Source: Austwickia sp. (GTDB lineage Bacteria > Actinomycetota > Actinomycetes > Actinomycetales > Dermatophilaceae). From it: a stretch of 64,000 nt of DNA. The notes below the pieces were generated by a model. The model was not told where the DNA came from. It saw nothing but the letters and a program-made list of their open reading frames with translations, and made no database searches. Below are positions 8,005-15,950 of the stretch, one piece after another. The stretch is taken from positions 1,612,001 through 1,676,000 of the forward strand of contig CP064985.1 of NCBI GenBank assembly GCA_016699675.1, read 5' to 3'. Every line of letters starts with the position of its first letter. Positions within the stretch are counted from its first letter, which is position 1. Made by a program: the position numbers and the translations under genes.

Positions 8005-8922
8005 TCAGCGTCCGGTCGGAACGATCGGGGCCACCTGGCGCACGAGCTCCGCGACCAGCGGATAGGCGGCCGGCAAATGGGCGTTCGCCATCCCGACGAT
8101 CACCTCGTCGGTGCCGACCTCGGCCAGCCGGCCCAGCCGGTCGACCGCCTGGTCGACGCTCTGCAGCGGCTCCCCCGACGCGGCTCGGCCGCCCGCGTCG
8201 CCCAGTGTCACGCGGGAGAGCACCGTCTTGTGGATCTCGCCGTAGTCCCGGCCGAGCCGGTCGCAGTGCCCGCGGAGGACGTCGTACTTCGCCGCCACCT
8301 TCTCCGGTCCCATGTCGAATATGTTGCAGCCGTCGGCGTACTGGGCGACCATCCGCAGCGTCTTCTTCTCCCCACCGCCGCCGACGAGGATCTTCGGGTG
8401 CGGCCGACTCAGCGCGGCCGGCACATTGAGCGGCCGGGCGAGCTGATAGTGCCGCCCGTCGTACGGGCTTTCGTCGCCCGTCCACATCTGCCGGCAGATC
8501 TGCAGGGTCTCCTCGAGGCGTTCGAAGCGTTCGGCGAGCGGCGGGAACGGTACGCCGAGGCCGGCGTGCTCCTCCTCGTTCCAGGCGGCGCCGATGCCGA
8601 GCCAGGCGCGGCCGCCCGAGAGGACGTCGAGCGTGGTCACGGTCTTGGCCAGGATGCCGGGATGGCGGTACGTGACGCCGGTGACCATGGTGCCGAGTTC
8701 GATCCGGTGGGTGCGGGCGGCGGCGTACGCGAGTGCGGTGTAGCCCTCCAGCATGTCCAGCTCCGGCGGGCCGATCATCGAGATCTGGAAGAAGTGGTCC
8801 ATCACCCACAGCGAGGCCATCCCGGCCTCGTCGGCGTCCTGGGCGATGGCGGCGAACGTGGGGCCGATGGATTCCGGGGCCCCGGGCCAGCTGAAGTACG
8901 ACACCTGCAGACCGATGCGCAT
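8005..8922 (-). CDS. LLM class flavin/F420-dependent oxidoreductase
   Basis: A 305-residue TIM-barrel protein of the luciferase-like monooxygenase superfamily. MRIGLQVSYF opens the barrel; LWVMDHFFQ, LGTMVTGVTYRHPGILAK and GRAWLGIGAAWNEEEH follow the order of F420-dependent members, and KILVGGGGEKKTLRMVA matches the cofactor-binding loop. It reduces or oxidises a substrate with F420 or FMN; the substrate is unknown. The ATG at 8922 gives the canonical N-terminus. It is upstream of, and probably in one operon with, the M20 amidohydrolase. Confidence 0.87.
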   Translation of the reverse strand: MRIGLQVSYFSWPGAPESIGPTFAAIAQDADEAGMASLWVMDHFFQISMIGPPELDMLEGYTALAYAAARTHRIELGTMVTGVTYRHPGILAKTVTTLDVLSGGRAWLGIGAAWNEEEHAGLGVPFPPLAERFERLEETLQICRQMWTGDESPYDGRHYQLARPLNVPAALSRPHPKILVGGGGEKKTLRMVAQYADGCNIFDMGPEKVAAKYDVLRGHCDRLGRDYGEIHKTVLSRVTLGDAGGRAASGEPLQSVDQAVDRLGRLAEVGTDEVIVGMANAHLPAAYPLVAELVRQVAPIVPTGR

Positions 8923-8950
8923 GCGAGCATCCTGCTCGCCCGCGGCCCGA

Positions 8951-9060
8951 TGCGCCAGGCCCGCGCCGCGCGGCGCCAGGCCCCTCGGCCCGACGCGGCA
9001 GGCCCACCGGCGCGCCGCGGCAGGCCCACCGGCGCGCCGCGGCAGGCCCGCGACCCGACC
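8951..9060. repeat. Tandem repeat of 22 bp, about five units
   Basis: Units run 8951-8972, 8973-8994, 8995-9016, 9017-9038 and 9039 to about 9060. Units three and four are identical; the others keep a GCCAGGCCC or GCAGGCCC core. The array fills the space between the divergent LLM and DUF389 genes, ending about 40 bp before the DUF389 start. Confidence 0.75.
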
Positions 9061-9098
9061 GACCACGGAGGCGCTGGTCGGCGGGGCATCATGAGGGC

Positions 9099-10058
9099 GT
9101 GTTGGTGCATCTGCGGCTCGTGGTCCCGGCGCAGCTCGCCCACCCCGTCCGCGAGCTGCTGGTGGGGGACCCGCGGATCACCAACGTGACCAACCTGGTC
9201 GGCGCCGGCATCGACCCGGCGGGCGATCTCATGGGCGCCGACGCGGCCCGGGAGAGCGCCGACGAGGTGCTGGGCGCCCTCCGCCGGCTCGGCCTCGGGC
9301 GGGACGGTTCGATCTCGATCACCGTGCCGCAGGCCACGCCGTTCGACGCGGCGGACCGGATCGAGGAGCTCGCCGACGGGGAGCCCGACGACAGCGTGAT
9401 GTGGGACGTGGTGCTGGCACAGGCGAGCGACGCGGCCAAGCCGTCCCGGTCGTTTCAGCTGTTCCTCACCCTGGCCACGGCCCTCGCCGCGATCGCCGTG
9501 CTGACCGACTCGCCGATTCTCGTGGTGGGGGCCATGGTGGTCGGGCCGGACTTCGGCCCGGTCGGTGCGGTGTGCACGGGCTTGGTCTGTCGGCGCTGGC
9601 GGCTAGCGGTGCGGGCGGCCGCGCTCCTCGCCCGTGGCTACCTCGCGGCGATCCTTGTCGTCGCGCTCTTGGCCCTCCTCGGGCGGGCCGCCGGGGTCGT
9701 CACCGCCGATCAGGTCGCCGGGCCGCGCCCCCTGACGGGCTTCATCTGGCGACCGGACCTGTGGTCCGTGCTCGTCGCGATCATCGCGGGCATGGCCGGC
9801 GCGCTGGCCCTCACCGCGGAGAAGTCGAACACGCTGGTCGGGGTCTTCATCGCCGTCACGACGGTCCCCGCGGCCGGAAACCTCGCCCTGGCGCTCGCCA
9901 CCTGGCTGCCCAGCGAGATCAACGGCAGCCTGGCCCAATTGGCCGTCAACGTGGTGGGGCTGCTGGTCGGTGGCGTCGCGGTCCTCGGCGGGCAACGCCT
10001 CTTCGGCACCGGTCCGATCACGCGCTCGGGCCACCATGGGATCGCCCGGGCCGACTGA
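9099..10058 (+). CDS. DUF389 domain membrane protein
   Basis: The 319-residue product has a cytoplasmic N-terminal domain (about 1-110) and then five or more hydrophobic segments. The linking motif DSPILVVGAMVVGPDFGP is the hallmark of the DUF389 family. Function is not established for this family; homologues are multi-pass membrane proteins. Translation probably begins at the GTG at 9099. It is divergent from the LLM gene, with the 22-bp array between them. Confidence 0.85.
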   Translation: MLVHLRLVVPAQLAHPVRELLVGDPRITNVTNLVGAGIDPAGDLMGADAARESADEVLGALRRLGLGRDGSISITVPQATPFDAADRIEELADGEPDDSVMWDVVLAQASDAAKPSRSFQLFLTLATALAAIAVLTDSPILVVGAMVVGPDFGPVGAVCTGLVCRRWRLAVRAAALLARGYLAAILVVALLALLGRAAGVVTADQVAGPRPLTGFIWRPDLWSVLVAIIAGMAGALALTAEKSNTLVGVFIAVTTVPAAGNLALALATWLPSEINGSLAQLAVNVVGLLVGGVAVLGGQRLFGTGPITRSGHHGIARAD

Positions 10059-10110
10059 GCCGCCCCCGCCGAAGAACCGAGGGGATGCGCGCGAGCGGCG
10101 CGGCGCAATG

Positions 10111-10167
10111 ACCGTCGTGACCTGCACCGATGGTTCCATGGCACCAAAAGGGCAGGTCACGAGCGGT
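10111..10167 (+). other. Long imperfect hairpin upstream of thiE
   Basis: ACCGTCGTGACCTGC (10111-10125) pairs with 10152-10167 with a one-base bulge; GTGACCTGC/GCAGGTCAC is perfect. It sits 53 bp after the DUF389 stop and 60 bp before thiE. It lacks the CTGAGA and ACCTGAT elements of a TPP riboswitch. It may be a terminator of the upstream gene or a leader structure of thiE. Confidence 0.4.
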
Positions 10168-10226
10168 CGATAGAGGGAGCCAGGGCCCGGGCGAGCGATG
10201 CGGCGGCGGGTCACGATAATGGCCCC

Positions 10227-10907
10227 GTGGATCGCCCCGACGCCTCCGGATCACCGTCCGACGAGACCCGCCGATCGCTGTTGCGAGACGCCCGGCTCTA
10301 CCTGTGCACCGACGCCCGCCGCGGCCCCGACGACCTGCGGACCTTCGTGCGCTCCTGCTACGCGGGCGGCGTCGACATCATCCAGATCCGGGACAAGCGG
10401 CTGGAGGCCCAGGACGAACTGGCGGCGCTCGCCATCCTGGCCGACGAGGCGCGGGCGGCCGGCAGGCTGTTCTCCGCCAACGACCGGGCCGACCTCGCCG
10501 TACTGTCCGAAGCCGATGTCCTGCACGTCGGCCAGGGCGACCTGCGCCCCGCGGACGCCGCCCGCCTGGCCCCCGGCGCCCTCCTCGGTCTGTCCACGCA
10601 CGACGTCGACCAGATGCGCGCCGCGGCCGTCGACCCGGACGTCGACTACTTCTGCGCGGGGCCGGTCTGGCCGACCCCCACCAAGCCGGGCCGCCCGGGG
10701 GTGGGGCTGGAGTTGGTGAACCGGACCGCTACCACCATGGCCGATCTGGGCTCGACCAAGCCGTGGTTCGCCATCGGTGGTATCAGCGAGGACACCCTGC
10801 CCGCCGTCGTCGATGCGGGGGCGACCCGGGTGGTGGTCGTGCGCGTGCTCACCGCGGCCGACGACCCGCAGGCCACCGCGCGCCGCCTCCGGGCCGGGCT
10901 CCCCTAA
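10227..10907 (+). CDS. thiE: Thiamine phosphate synthase
   Basis: A 226-residue TIM barrel that joins hydroxymethylpyrimidine pyrophosphate with thiazole phosphate to make thiamine phosphate. Diagnostic stretches are VDIIQIRDKR (pyrophosphate and magnesium binding), LFSANDRADLA, LHVGQGDL, YFCAGPVWPTPTKPGRPG (the phosphate loop) and WFAIGGIS. The start is the GTG at 10227. It is convergent with thiGH. No TPP riboswitch is visible before it, unlike thiG. Confidence 0.92.
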   Translation: MDRPDASGSPSDETRRSLLRDARLYLCTDARRGPDDLRTFVRSCYAGGVDIIQIRDKRLEAQDELAALAILADEARAAGRLFSANDRADLAVLSEADVLHVGQGDLRPADAARLAPGALLGLSTHDVDQMRAAAVDPDVDYFCAGPVWPTPTKPGRPGVGLELVNRTATTMADLGSTKPWFAIGGISEDTLPAVVDAGATRVVVVRVLTAADDPQATARRLRAGLP

Positions 10908-10919
10908 CCGGCGCCCCTC

Positions 10920-10937
10920 GCCGCCCGTCGAGGCGGC
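10920..10937. terminator. Short GC hairpin between convergent thiE and thiH
   Basis: GCCGCC (10920-10925) and GGCGGC (10932-10937) form a six-pair stem with a six-base loop. It is located 13 bp after the thiE stop and 40 bp before the thiH stop. No T tract is present. A bidirectional terminator is plausible from position only. Confidence 0.3.
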
Positions 10938-10976
10938 CCTAGCCGCAACAGGGTTCGCGACGATGCCGCGGGCGCC

Positions 10977-12239
10977 TCACGCCTCCAGGCGCACGTGGTC
11001 GGTCATCACCGGCTGCAGGCCGCGCGCCCGGATGGCCGCGCACATCTGCGCCACGTCACGCTCGTCCGCGATCTCGAACTGCTCGTCGCCGGTCGGATCG
11101 TCCGCCAGTTCCGCGGCGTGCTCGCCGACCGCCGTCGACACCCCCGCCGATGCCTTGGTGGCCACGAGCCCGAGCACCCCGTCGCGGAACTCGGCCCGCT
11201 CGCGCGTCGAGATCGTGATGCCGGCCGAGGGCAGGAACAGCCGGTAGGCACACATCACCTGCAGTAGCTCGCGCTCGTGCACGTCCGACGCCGGCACGAC
11301 GAACCCCGGCAGCTCAGCCGCACTCGACTCCCCACTGCGCTCGGCCAGCGGCGCCTGGCCGCCGAGGATCGGCCGCAGCCGGGGCACCGAGAACCCGATC
11401 TCGGCGTGCGGGTAGGCCCGCTGAACCTCCTGCGCGTGCACGGCCGCGGCGTACGCGTCCCGCCGGAAGTCCGCCAACCCCAGCAGCGCCCCGAACGACA
11501 CCCCGCGAAAACGCGCGGCCAGCGCGCGCTCCTGCGCCTCGAACCGGTAGCCGAAGTGCCGCTTGTACCCCGCCGGGTGGTAGCGCTCGTACGCCGCCAC
11601 GTCGTACGTCTCCTGGTACACGCTGACGAAATCCGCCCCCGCCTCGTGCACGCGCCGGTAGTCGGCGACGTTCATCGGCTGGACCTCGATGCCGACGGTC
11701 CGGAAGTACGTCGCGGCCTGCCGCACCACCTCGGCGATGTACTCCGGCCCGGCGAACTTGGCCGACTCCCCGGTGAGGATCAGGATCTCCTCCAGGCCGG
11801 TCGCGGCGATCGCGCGTAGCTCGGCGGCCACGCCGCCGGGCTCGAGCCGCACGCGGGAGATCCGGTTCGTGGCGGAGAGCCCGCAATAGCTGCAGACGTT
11901 CTGGCAGTAGTTCGACACGTACAGCGGCGTGAAGAGCCCGATCGCGGTCCCGAACCGGTTTCGGGTCTCGCGCTGCGCGGCGGCAGCGACCTCCTCCAGC
12001 AGCGGCAGCGCGGCGGGCGAGAGGAGCGCGGCGAGGTCGTCGCGGGTGCGCCGGCTGCGGGCGAGGGCGGCGCGGACGTCGGCCGGACCGTACGCCGTGA
12101 AGTCCGCCGCCTGCGCCGCCGCGAGCACGCGACCCATGATCGGGCTGTCCATCCGGTCGAAGCTGGGGCGCCAGCTGAGCACGTCGACGCGCCCCTGGGC
12201 GTCTCGCGGCAGCGGCACGACCTCGGGGATCTTCGCCAT
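10977..12239 (-). CDS. thiH: 2-iminoacetate synthase (radical SAM)
   Basis: The 420-residue product cleaves tyrosine to give dehydroglycine for the thiazole ring of thiamine. The radical SAM cluster motif is CQNVCSYCG (C-x3-C-x2-C). Flanking motifs LYVSNYC, ILTGESAKF, PMNVADYRRVHEAGADFVSV and a C-terminal STRERAEFR region are typical of ThiH. The ATG at 12239 is one base past the thiG stop, so translation is coupled. It is under the riboswitch at 13122-13203. Confidence 0.93.
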   Translation of the reverse strand: MAKIPEVVPLPRDAQGRVDVLSWRPSFDRMDSPIMGRVLAAAQAADFTAYGPADVRAALARSRRTRDDLAALLSPAALPLLEEVAAAAQRETRNRFGTAIGLFTPLYVSNYCQNVCSYCGLSATNRISRVRLEPGGVAAELRAIAATGLEEILILTGESAKFAGPEYIAEVVRQAATYFRTVGIEVQPMNVADYRRVHEAGADFVSVYQETYDVAAYERYHPAGYKRHFGYRFEAQERALAARFRGVSFGALLGLADFRRDAYAAAVHAQEVQRAYPHAEIGFSVPRLRPILGGQAPLAERSGESSAAELPGFVVPASDVHERELLQVMCAYRLFLPSAGITISTRERAEFRDGVLGLVATKASAGVSTAVGEHAAELADDPTGDEQFEIADERDVAQMCAAIRARGLQPVMTDHVRLEA

Positions 12240-12240
12240 C

Positions 12241-13116
12241 TCAGCGGCCCGCGGAGGCGGCGGCCGGGGCGCCGGCGCGGGAGGACGATTCCTCCGGGTC
12301 GTCGAGGAACCCGGTGAGCGGCGACGAGGCCGCGGCGCCCCGGTCCAGGACCCGACCGAGCCCCGCCAGGTGCGCCGCACGCCCCGCCTCGATGGCGCCG
12401 CGGAAGGCGGCGGCCATGGCCGGTACGTCGTGCGCGGTGGCGATCGCGGTGTTGGCCATGATCGCGGCGACCCCCATCTCCATGGCCTCGCAGGCCTGGC
12501 TGGGCCGCCCGATCCCGGCGTCCACGATGATCGGCAGCTCGATCTCGGCGAGGAGGATCTCGATGAACTCGCGGGTGACGAGCCCCTTGTTCGACCCGAT
12601 CGGCGCCGCGAGCGGCATGATCGCGGCGGCACCGGCGGCGACGAGATCGCGGGCGACGATGAGGTCCGGATACATGTACGGCAGCGCCACGAAGCCCTCG
12701 GCGGCCAGCAGCTCCGTCGCCCGGAGCGTCTCGTGGTTGTCGGGCAGCAGGTAGCGGCTGTCGCGGATGACCTCGATCTTCACGAAGTCGCCGCAGCCCA
12801 GCTCGCGGGCGAGCCGGGCGATGCGGACCGCTTCCTCCGCCGTGCGGGCGCCCGAGGTGTTCGGCAGCAGGGTCACGCCCTCGGGGATGGCGTCGAGGAT
12901 GTTGCCCGCGCTGCCGTCGGCGGCGGTGTGCGCGCGACGGAGCGCGAGCGTCACGATCTGCGCCCCGGCATGCTCGACGGCGGCCCGGACCAGGTCGAGG
13001 TTGTACTTGCCCGAGCCCAGGATGAACCTGGACGTGAACTCGCGGCCGGCGAGGACCAGAGGGTCGCCCGCGGCAGTACGCGCCGGCGTGCCGGCGGAGG
13101 AGAGGAGGGCGCTCAC
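12241..13116 (-). CDS. thiG: Thiazole synthase
   Basis: A 291-residue TIM barrel that builds the thiazole phosphate from deoxyxylulose phosphate, dehydroglycine and ThiS thiocarboxylate. RFILGSGKYN, TLALRRAH, LPNTSGARTAEEAVR, VKIEVI (with the Schiff-base lysine), PLAAPIGSNKG and VDAGIGRPSQA are all present. The start GTG at 13116 is directly behind the TPP riboswitch, whose 3' end carries the ribosome site. The last 25 or so residues are an alanine/serine-rich tail beyond the usual family end. Confidence 0.94.
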   Translation of the reverse strand: MSALLSSAGTPARTAAGDPLVLAGREFTSRFILGSGKYNLDLVRAAVEHAGAQIVTLALRRAHTAADGSAGNILDAIPEGVTLLPNTSGARTAEEAVRIARLARELGCGDFVKIEVIRDSRYLLPDNHETLRATELLAAEGFVALPYMYPDLIVARDLVAAGAAAIMPLAAPIGSNKGLVTREFIEILLAEIELPIIVDAGIGRPSQACEAMEMGVAAIMANTAIATAHDVPAMAAAFRGAIEAGRAAHLAGLGRVLDRGAAASSPLTGFLDDPEESSSRAGAPAAASAGR

Positions 13117-13121
13117 GGCGA

Positions 13122-13203
13122 CGTCCCTTCGCTAGTGCGAACTAGATCAGGTTCCACGGGTGTGATCTCAGCCGCCCTGGCTCGGCGGCACCCCGCGTCG
13201 AAG
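13122..13203 (-). ncRNA. TPP riboswitch (THI element) controlling thiGH
   Basis: Read on the minus strand, the element shows GGGGTGCC, GGCTGAGAT, ACCCGTGGAACCTGATCTAG and a closing GCGAAGGGA in the right order and spacing for the thiamine-pyrophosphate aptamer. The 3' GAAGGGA is also the ribosome site, seven bases before the thiG GTG. Ligand binding would therefore mask translation initiation directly. Confidence 0.93.
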
Positions 13204-13241
13204 CGCCCATCGTACGCCCGGGGTCACGGCGCCGTCCCGCG

Positions 13242-13335
13242 GGACGTACAGTACGGCTGAAGCCAGCCCTGGGAGCGTGAGCCGACCTGCGCAGATGTAC
13301 GTCATGGAACGGCGGCGACGCAGTACTGTACGTCC
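13242..13335. repeat. Pair of 13-bp sites in perfect inverted orientation
   Basis: GGACGTACAGTAC at 13242-13254 and its exact complement at 13323-13335 are 68 bp apart in the space between thiF and the riboswitch. Each contains a near-palindromic GTAC-A/T-GTAC core. The palindrome GTCCCGCGGGAC overlaps the left copy. They could be paired operator half-sites, or the arms of a large transcript hairpin upstream of the riboswitch. Confidence 0.5.
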
Positions 13336-13357
13336 GCCGGGACACCTCTGCGTCGCG

Positions 13358-14050
13358 TCACGTCTCCAGGCCGAGGATCACCCGGATCGCCAGCATGGCC
13401 TGGGCGCCCGCGCAGGCCATGACCCGCGGCGCCACCATCGGTGCCCCGGTGCCGATGTCGCTGGTCTCGTCACCGCAGAGCCACCAGCGGGCCCCGACGC
13501 GGCGGGTGGCGATCGTGTCGGTGCGGTCGTGTCCGGCCATGCCGGAGGCGCCGATGAGAACGACGCCGCGCTGTCCCAGGAGCGTCTCGGTGAGCATGGC
13601 CTTGGCGATGGGGTCGTCGAAGGCCTCGCAGACGACGGGGGCGTCGGCGAACAGCTCTGCCGCGTTGTCGGCGGTCACCCGGGCACGGGTCGTGCGGACG
13701 TCGACGTACGGGTTGATGGCGGCGATGCGCGCGGCGATGGCGTCGGTCTTCGGCCGGCCGAGGTCGGCGATGTCGTACGCCTGCCGATTGAGGTTGGCCA
13801 GGTCCACCACGTCGAAGTCCACGAGCCGCAGGTGTCCGACCCCGGTGCGAGCTAGCGCAAGCGCGATCTGCGACCCGAGGCCGCCGAGCCCGGCCACCCC
13901 GACCGTCGCGGCCTCCAGCGCCGCGACGTGGGCCTCGCCCATGCGCCCGGCGAGCGCCGCCCGCACCTCGGCGCGGCTGGGCGTCGGTGCGGGATCGCCG
14001 CCCGCGGAAGGCTCGTGCGAGGTCGTCGCACGGTCGGCGGGGTTCGCCAT
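13358..14050 (-). CDS. thiF: ThiS adenylyltransferase
   Basis: A 230-residue E1-like enzyme that adenylates the C-terminus of ThiS before sulfur transfer. VGVAGLGGLGSQIALALARTG is the ATP-binding loop, LVDFDVVDLANLNRQ the family signature, and RPKTDAIAARI follows. It lacks the long catalytic-cysteine domain of MoeB, fitting the short ThiF form. Its ATG shares one base with the thiS stop (TGATG), so the two are coupled. Confidence 0.92.
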   Translation of the reverse strand: MANPADRATTSHEPSAGGDPAPTPSRAEVRAALAGRMGEAHVAALEAATVGVAGLGGLGSQIALALARTGVGHLRLVDFDVVDLANLNRQAYDIADLGRPKTDAIAARIAAINPYVDVRTTRARVTADNAAELFADAPVVCEAFDDPIAKAMLTETLLGQRGVVLIGASGMAGHDRTDTIATRRVGARWWLCGDETSDIGTGAPMVAPRVMACAGAQAMLAIRVILGLET

Positions 14051-14277
14051 CAGCCGCCGCCCATGAACTGGACGATCTCGAGCCGGTCACCGGCGCGCAG
14101 GAGTCGCTCGGAATAGGCCGCCTTCGGGACGATGTCGCCGTTCAGCTCGATGGCGATCCGATCGAGCACGTAGCCCGCTGCCGCCACGAAGGCCTGCAGG
14201 CTCTGCCCGGCCGCGGCCGGCTCCGGCTGACCGTTGACGACCACGGGGTCGCCTCGGTCGTCACGTGCCTCCGTCAT
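14050..14277 (-). CDS. thiS: Sulfur carrier protein ThiS
   Basis: A 75-residue ubiquitin-like protein ending in a glycine run (QFMGGG) where the thiocarboxylate is formed. VVVNGQPEP, LQAFVAAAG and ELNGDIVPKAAYSERLLRAGDRLEIVQ follow the ThiS pattern. The ATG at 14277 gives a normal length. It heads the thiSF unit and has no recognisable TPP riboswitch of its own upstream. Confidence 0.92.
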   Translation of the reverse strand: MTEARDDRGDPVVVNGQPEPAAAGQSLQAFVAAAGYVLDRIAIELNGDIVPKAAYSERLLRAGDRLEIVQFMGGG

Positions 14278-14433
14278 CAGGCTCCTCCGATCACCGGCGG
14301 GACCGCGGGACCGGCGCGGCCGCGGGCTGGGGTCGGCCACGATACCCGCGCCGCCGAGCGTTGTCGGTGCCCGGTGCCATGCTGCGAAGCGTCCCGAGGA
14401 CGACCGTGACAGACCAGCAGCGAGGGGACGGTT

Positions 14434-14847
14434 ATGGACCACGACACCACCGGTCCCGGCGGCGACGGGCAGCTGGCGGAGGTCATCGAGTTCCCCCTGT
14501 GGCGCCGTCGGGTGGTCGGCCCGCCAGAGTCCGCCCGCCACGAGGCCGGCCGTGCCGACGTCGAAGGCCTGACCGACGGGATCGACGGGTCCGCCGACAC
14601 GTGGGACGACGGGGCCGACATCTGGACCGACGAGGCGCTCGCCGACGACTCGGGCCTGCCGCCGGCCCGCGCCGACCGGGGCAGCGCGTGCATGGCCGAA
14701 CTCGTGGCGATGATGACGGCCGACGGCGCGGACGTCGTGGCGTTCGCGCGCTCGCTCCCCGCGCGGTTCCGGCCGCGCCTTCCGGCCGACCTTCGCCTCG
14801 CGGCCGGTTTCGGCGCGGATGCTGCCGTGGCTGCCGCGGGCCGGTGA
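14434..14847 (+). CDS. Hypothetical acidic protein, 137 aa
   Basis: Not recognised. The middle is very acidic (ADTWDDGADIWTDEALADD) and the end alanine-rich. No membrane segment. The stop TGA overlaps the GTG of the following SLOG-type gene by four bases (GTGA), so the two are translationally coupled and perhaps partners. It is divergent from thiS, with about 155 bp between. Confidence 0.55.
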   Translation: MDHDTTGPGGDGQLAEVIEFPLWRRRVVGPPESARHEAGRADVEGLTDGIDGSADTWDDGADIWTDEALADDSGLPPARADRGSACMAELVAMMTADGADVVAFARSLPARFRPRLPADLRLAAGFGADAAVAAAGR

Positions 14848-15412
14848 CGGCGCGCCACGTCATCGCTCGGTTCGTCACCGGCGGTCAGTCCGGCGTGGAT
14901 CGAGCGGCCCTGGTCGTCGCGGTGGAGTGGGGTTTGCCGTACGGCGGATGGGTCCCGGCCGGCGGCTGGGCTGAGGACCGCCCGATGCCGCCCGGCGTCC
15001 TCGCCGACTACCCCCAGCTGCGGCCCACCCCACCGCGGCCCCCGCCCAGCGGACCGAATGGAACGTGCGGGACTCCGACGTCACGTTGCTGCTGGGCCCG
15101 GACGAGAGGGCCTCGCCAGGCTGCGCAGCCACCGTGGCCGCGTGCCGCAGACTCCGGCGCCCGTTGATCGTCGTCGACGACGTGCCTCCCGCCAAAGCCG
15201 GAGCCGAAGCCGACGCCAATGCCCGGGCCCAAGTCGTGGCCGAGCGCACGCTGCGGCACCTCGCTCGGCACGGTGGCGGCCTCACGGTCAACGTGGCCGG
15301 CCCTCGCGAGAGTGAATGGCCGGGTGCGCACGAGAGCTGCGTCATGCTCCTCGCCGCGATCCTCCGCGTGGACGGGCGCCGCCTCGGTATAATCCCGACA
15401 TTCTCGCGGTAG
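14844..15412 (+). pseudogene. YpsA-like SLOG / putative molybdenum carrier family, frameshifted
   Basis: The first half reads RFVTGGQSGVDRAALVVAVEWGLPYGGWVPAGG, then AEDRPMP, which is the opening of the circularly permuted YpsA/SLOG family (nucleotide- or nucleotide-derivative-binding Rossmann fold). After YPQLRPTP the frame is lost. The expected continuation, QRTEWNVRDSDVTLLLGPDE, is in another frame and runs to the stop at 15412. One base is missing at the CCCC run 15028-15031. Restoring it gives about 189 residues. Either a true disruption or a homopolymer sequencing error. Confidence 0.8.
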
Positions 15413-15471
15413 ACCCACCCCTCGTGACGAGAAGATGCGTCCCTACCAGGTGATTTCCCGTGCACAGATGT

Positions 15472-15508
15472 TTGACATGGCCTTATGTCCATCCTTTACT
15501 TATGTCAA
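15472..15508 (+). promoter_or_regulatory. AT-rich promoter-like patch with TTGACAT inverted repeat
   Basis: TTGACA at 15472-15477 is a consensus -35. TACTTAT around 15497-15503 is a possible -10, with a spacing of 19 bases. TTGACAT (15472-15478) is repeated inverted as ATGTCAA (15502-15508), and CTTATGTC occurs twice between. The low GC is striking against the surroundings. It would drive the small membrane protein at 15645. Confidence 0.4.
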
Positions 15509-15644
15509 GACTTGACGATGCTTGCATGGGAAGTCGCTTTGAAGTCACCGGCCACGGCGGTCAGACCGTGGTCGTACGGCGATGCCCGTGGAGACGACCG
15601 CGGGGGGATCCGGGCGCAGTGACGCGCCGGGAAGGGTGGGGCAT

Positions 15645-15947
15645 ATGCACTCGCGCACGATTTCCGACCATGTCACGGCCGGGGTGCTCGGCACGATGAC
15701 GTACGGCGCATGCGCCCTCTTTCACCTCGGCACGCCAATTCGCGTCGGGACGGCGCTGCTGCTGTACGCCGTGCTCACGGTCTCCTTCGCCAGCTATCGC
15801 CGGCAATTGGCCGGGCTCCAGCCGACGCACCCGCGGGCCAGCACCGACGACCTGGCGCCGGTCATCGCCTCGATCGACGGTGCGGTGGGGGACGCAGGGG
15901 ATGCCACCCCGCCCGCCCCGCGCCGTCGCCGCCTCCGCGCGGCGTAG
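15645..15947 (+). CDS. Small two-pass membrane protein, 100 aa
   Basis: The ATG at 15645 is preferred because GGGAAGGGTGGGG lies just before it. Two hydrophobic segments (about residues 11-30 and 35-52) form a hairpin in the membrane. The C-terminal half is charged, with an arginine-rich end (PRRRRLRAA) that is probably cytoplasmic. No family is recognised. It ends 4 bp before the convergent HTH regulator stop. Confidence 0.6.
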   Translation: MHSRTISDHVTAGVLGTMTYGACALFHLGTPIRVGTALLLYAVLTVSFASYRRQLAGLQPTHPRASTDDLAPVIASIDGAVGDAGDATPPAPRRRRLRAA

Positions 15948-15950
15948 TCC

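Noticed and set aside
6871..9189. A 772-codon plus-strand frame
   Set aside because: It is the antisense shadow of the M20 and LLM genes, with no family-like segment and biased, low-complexity residues.
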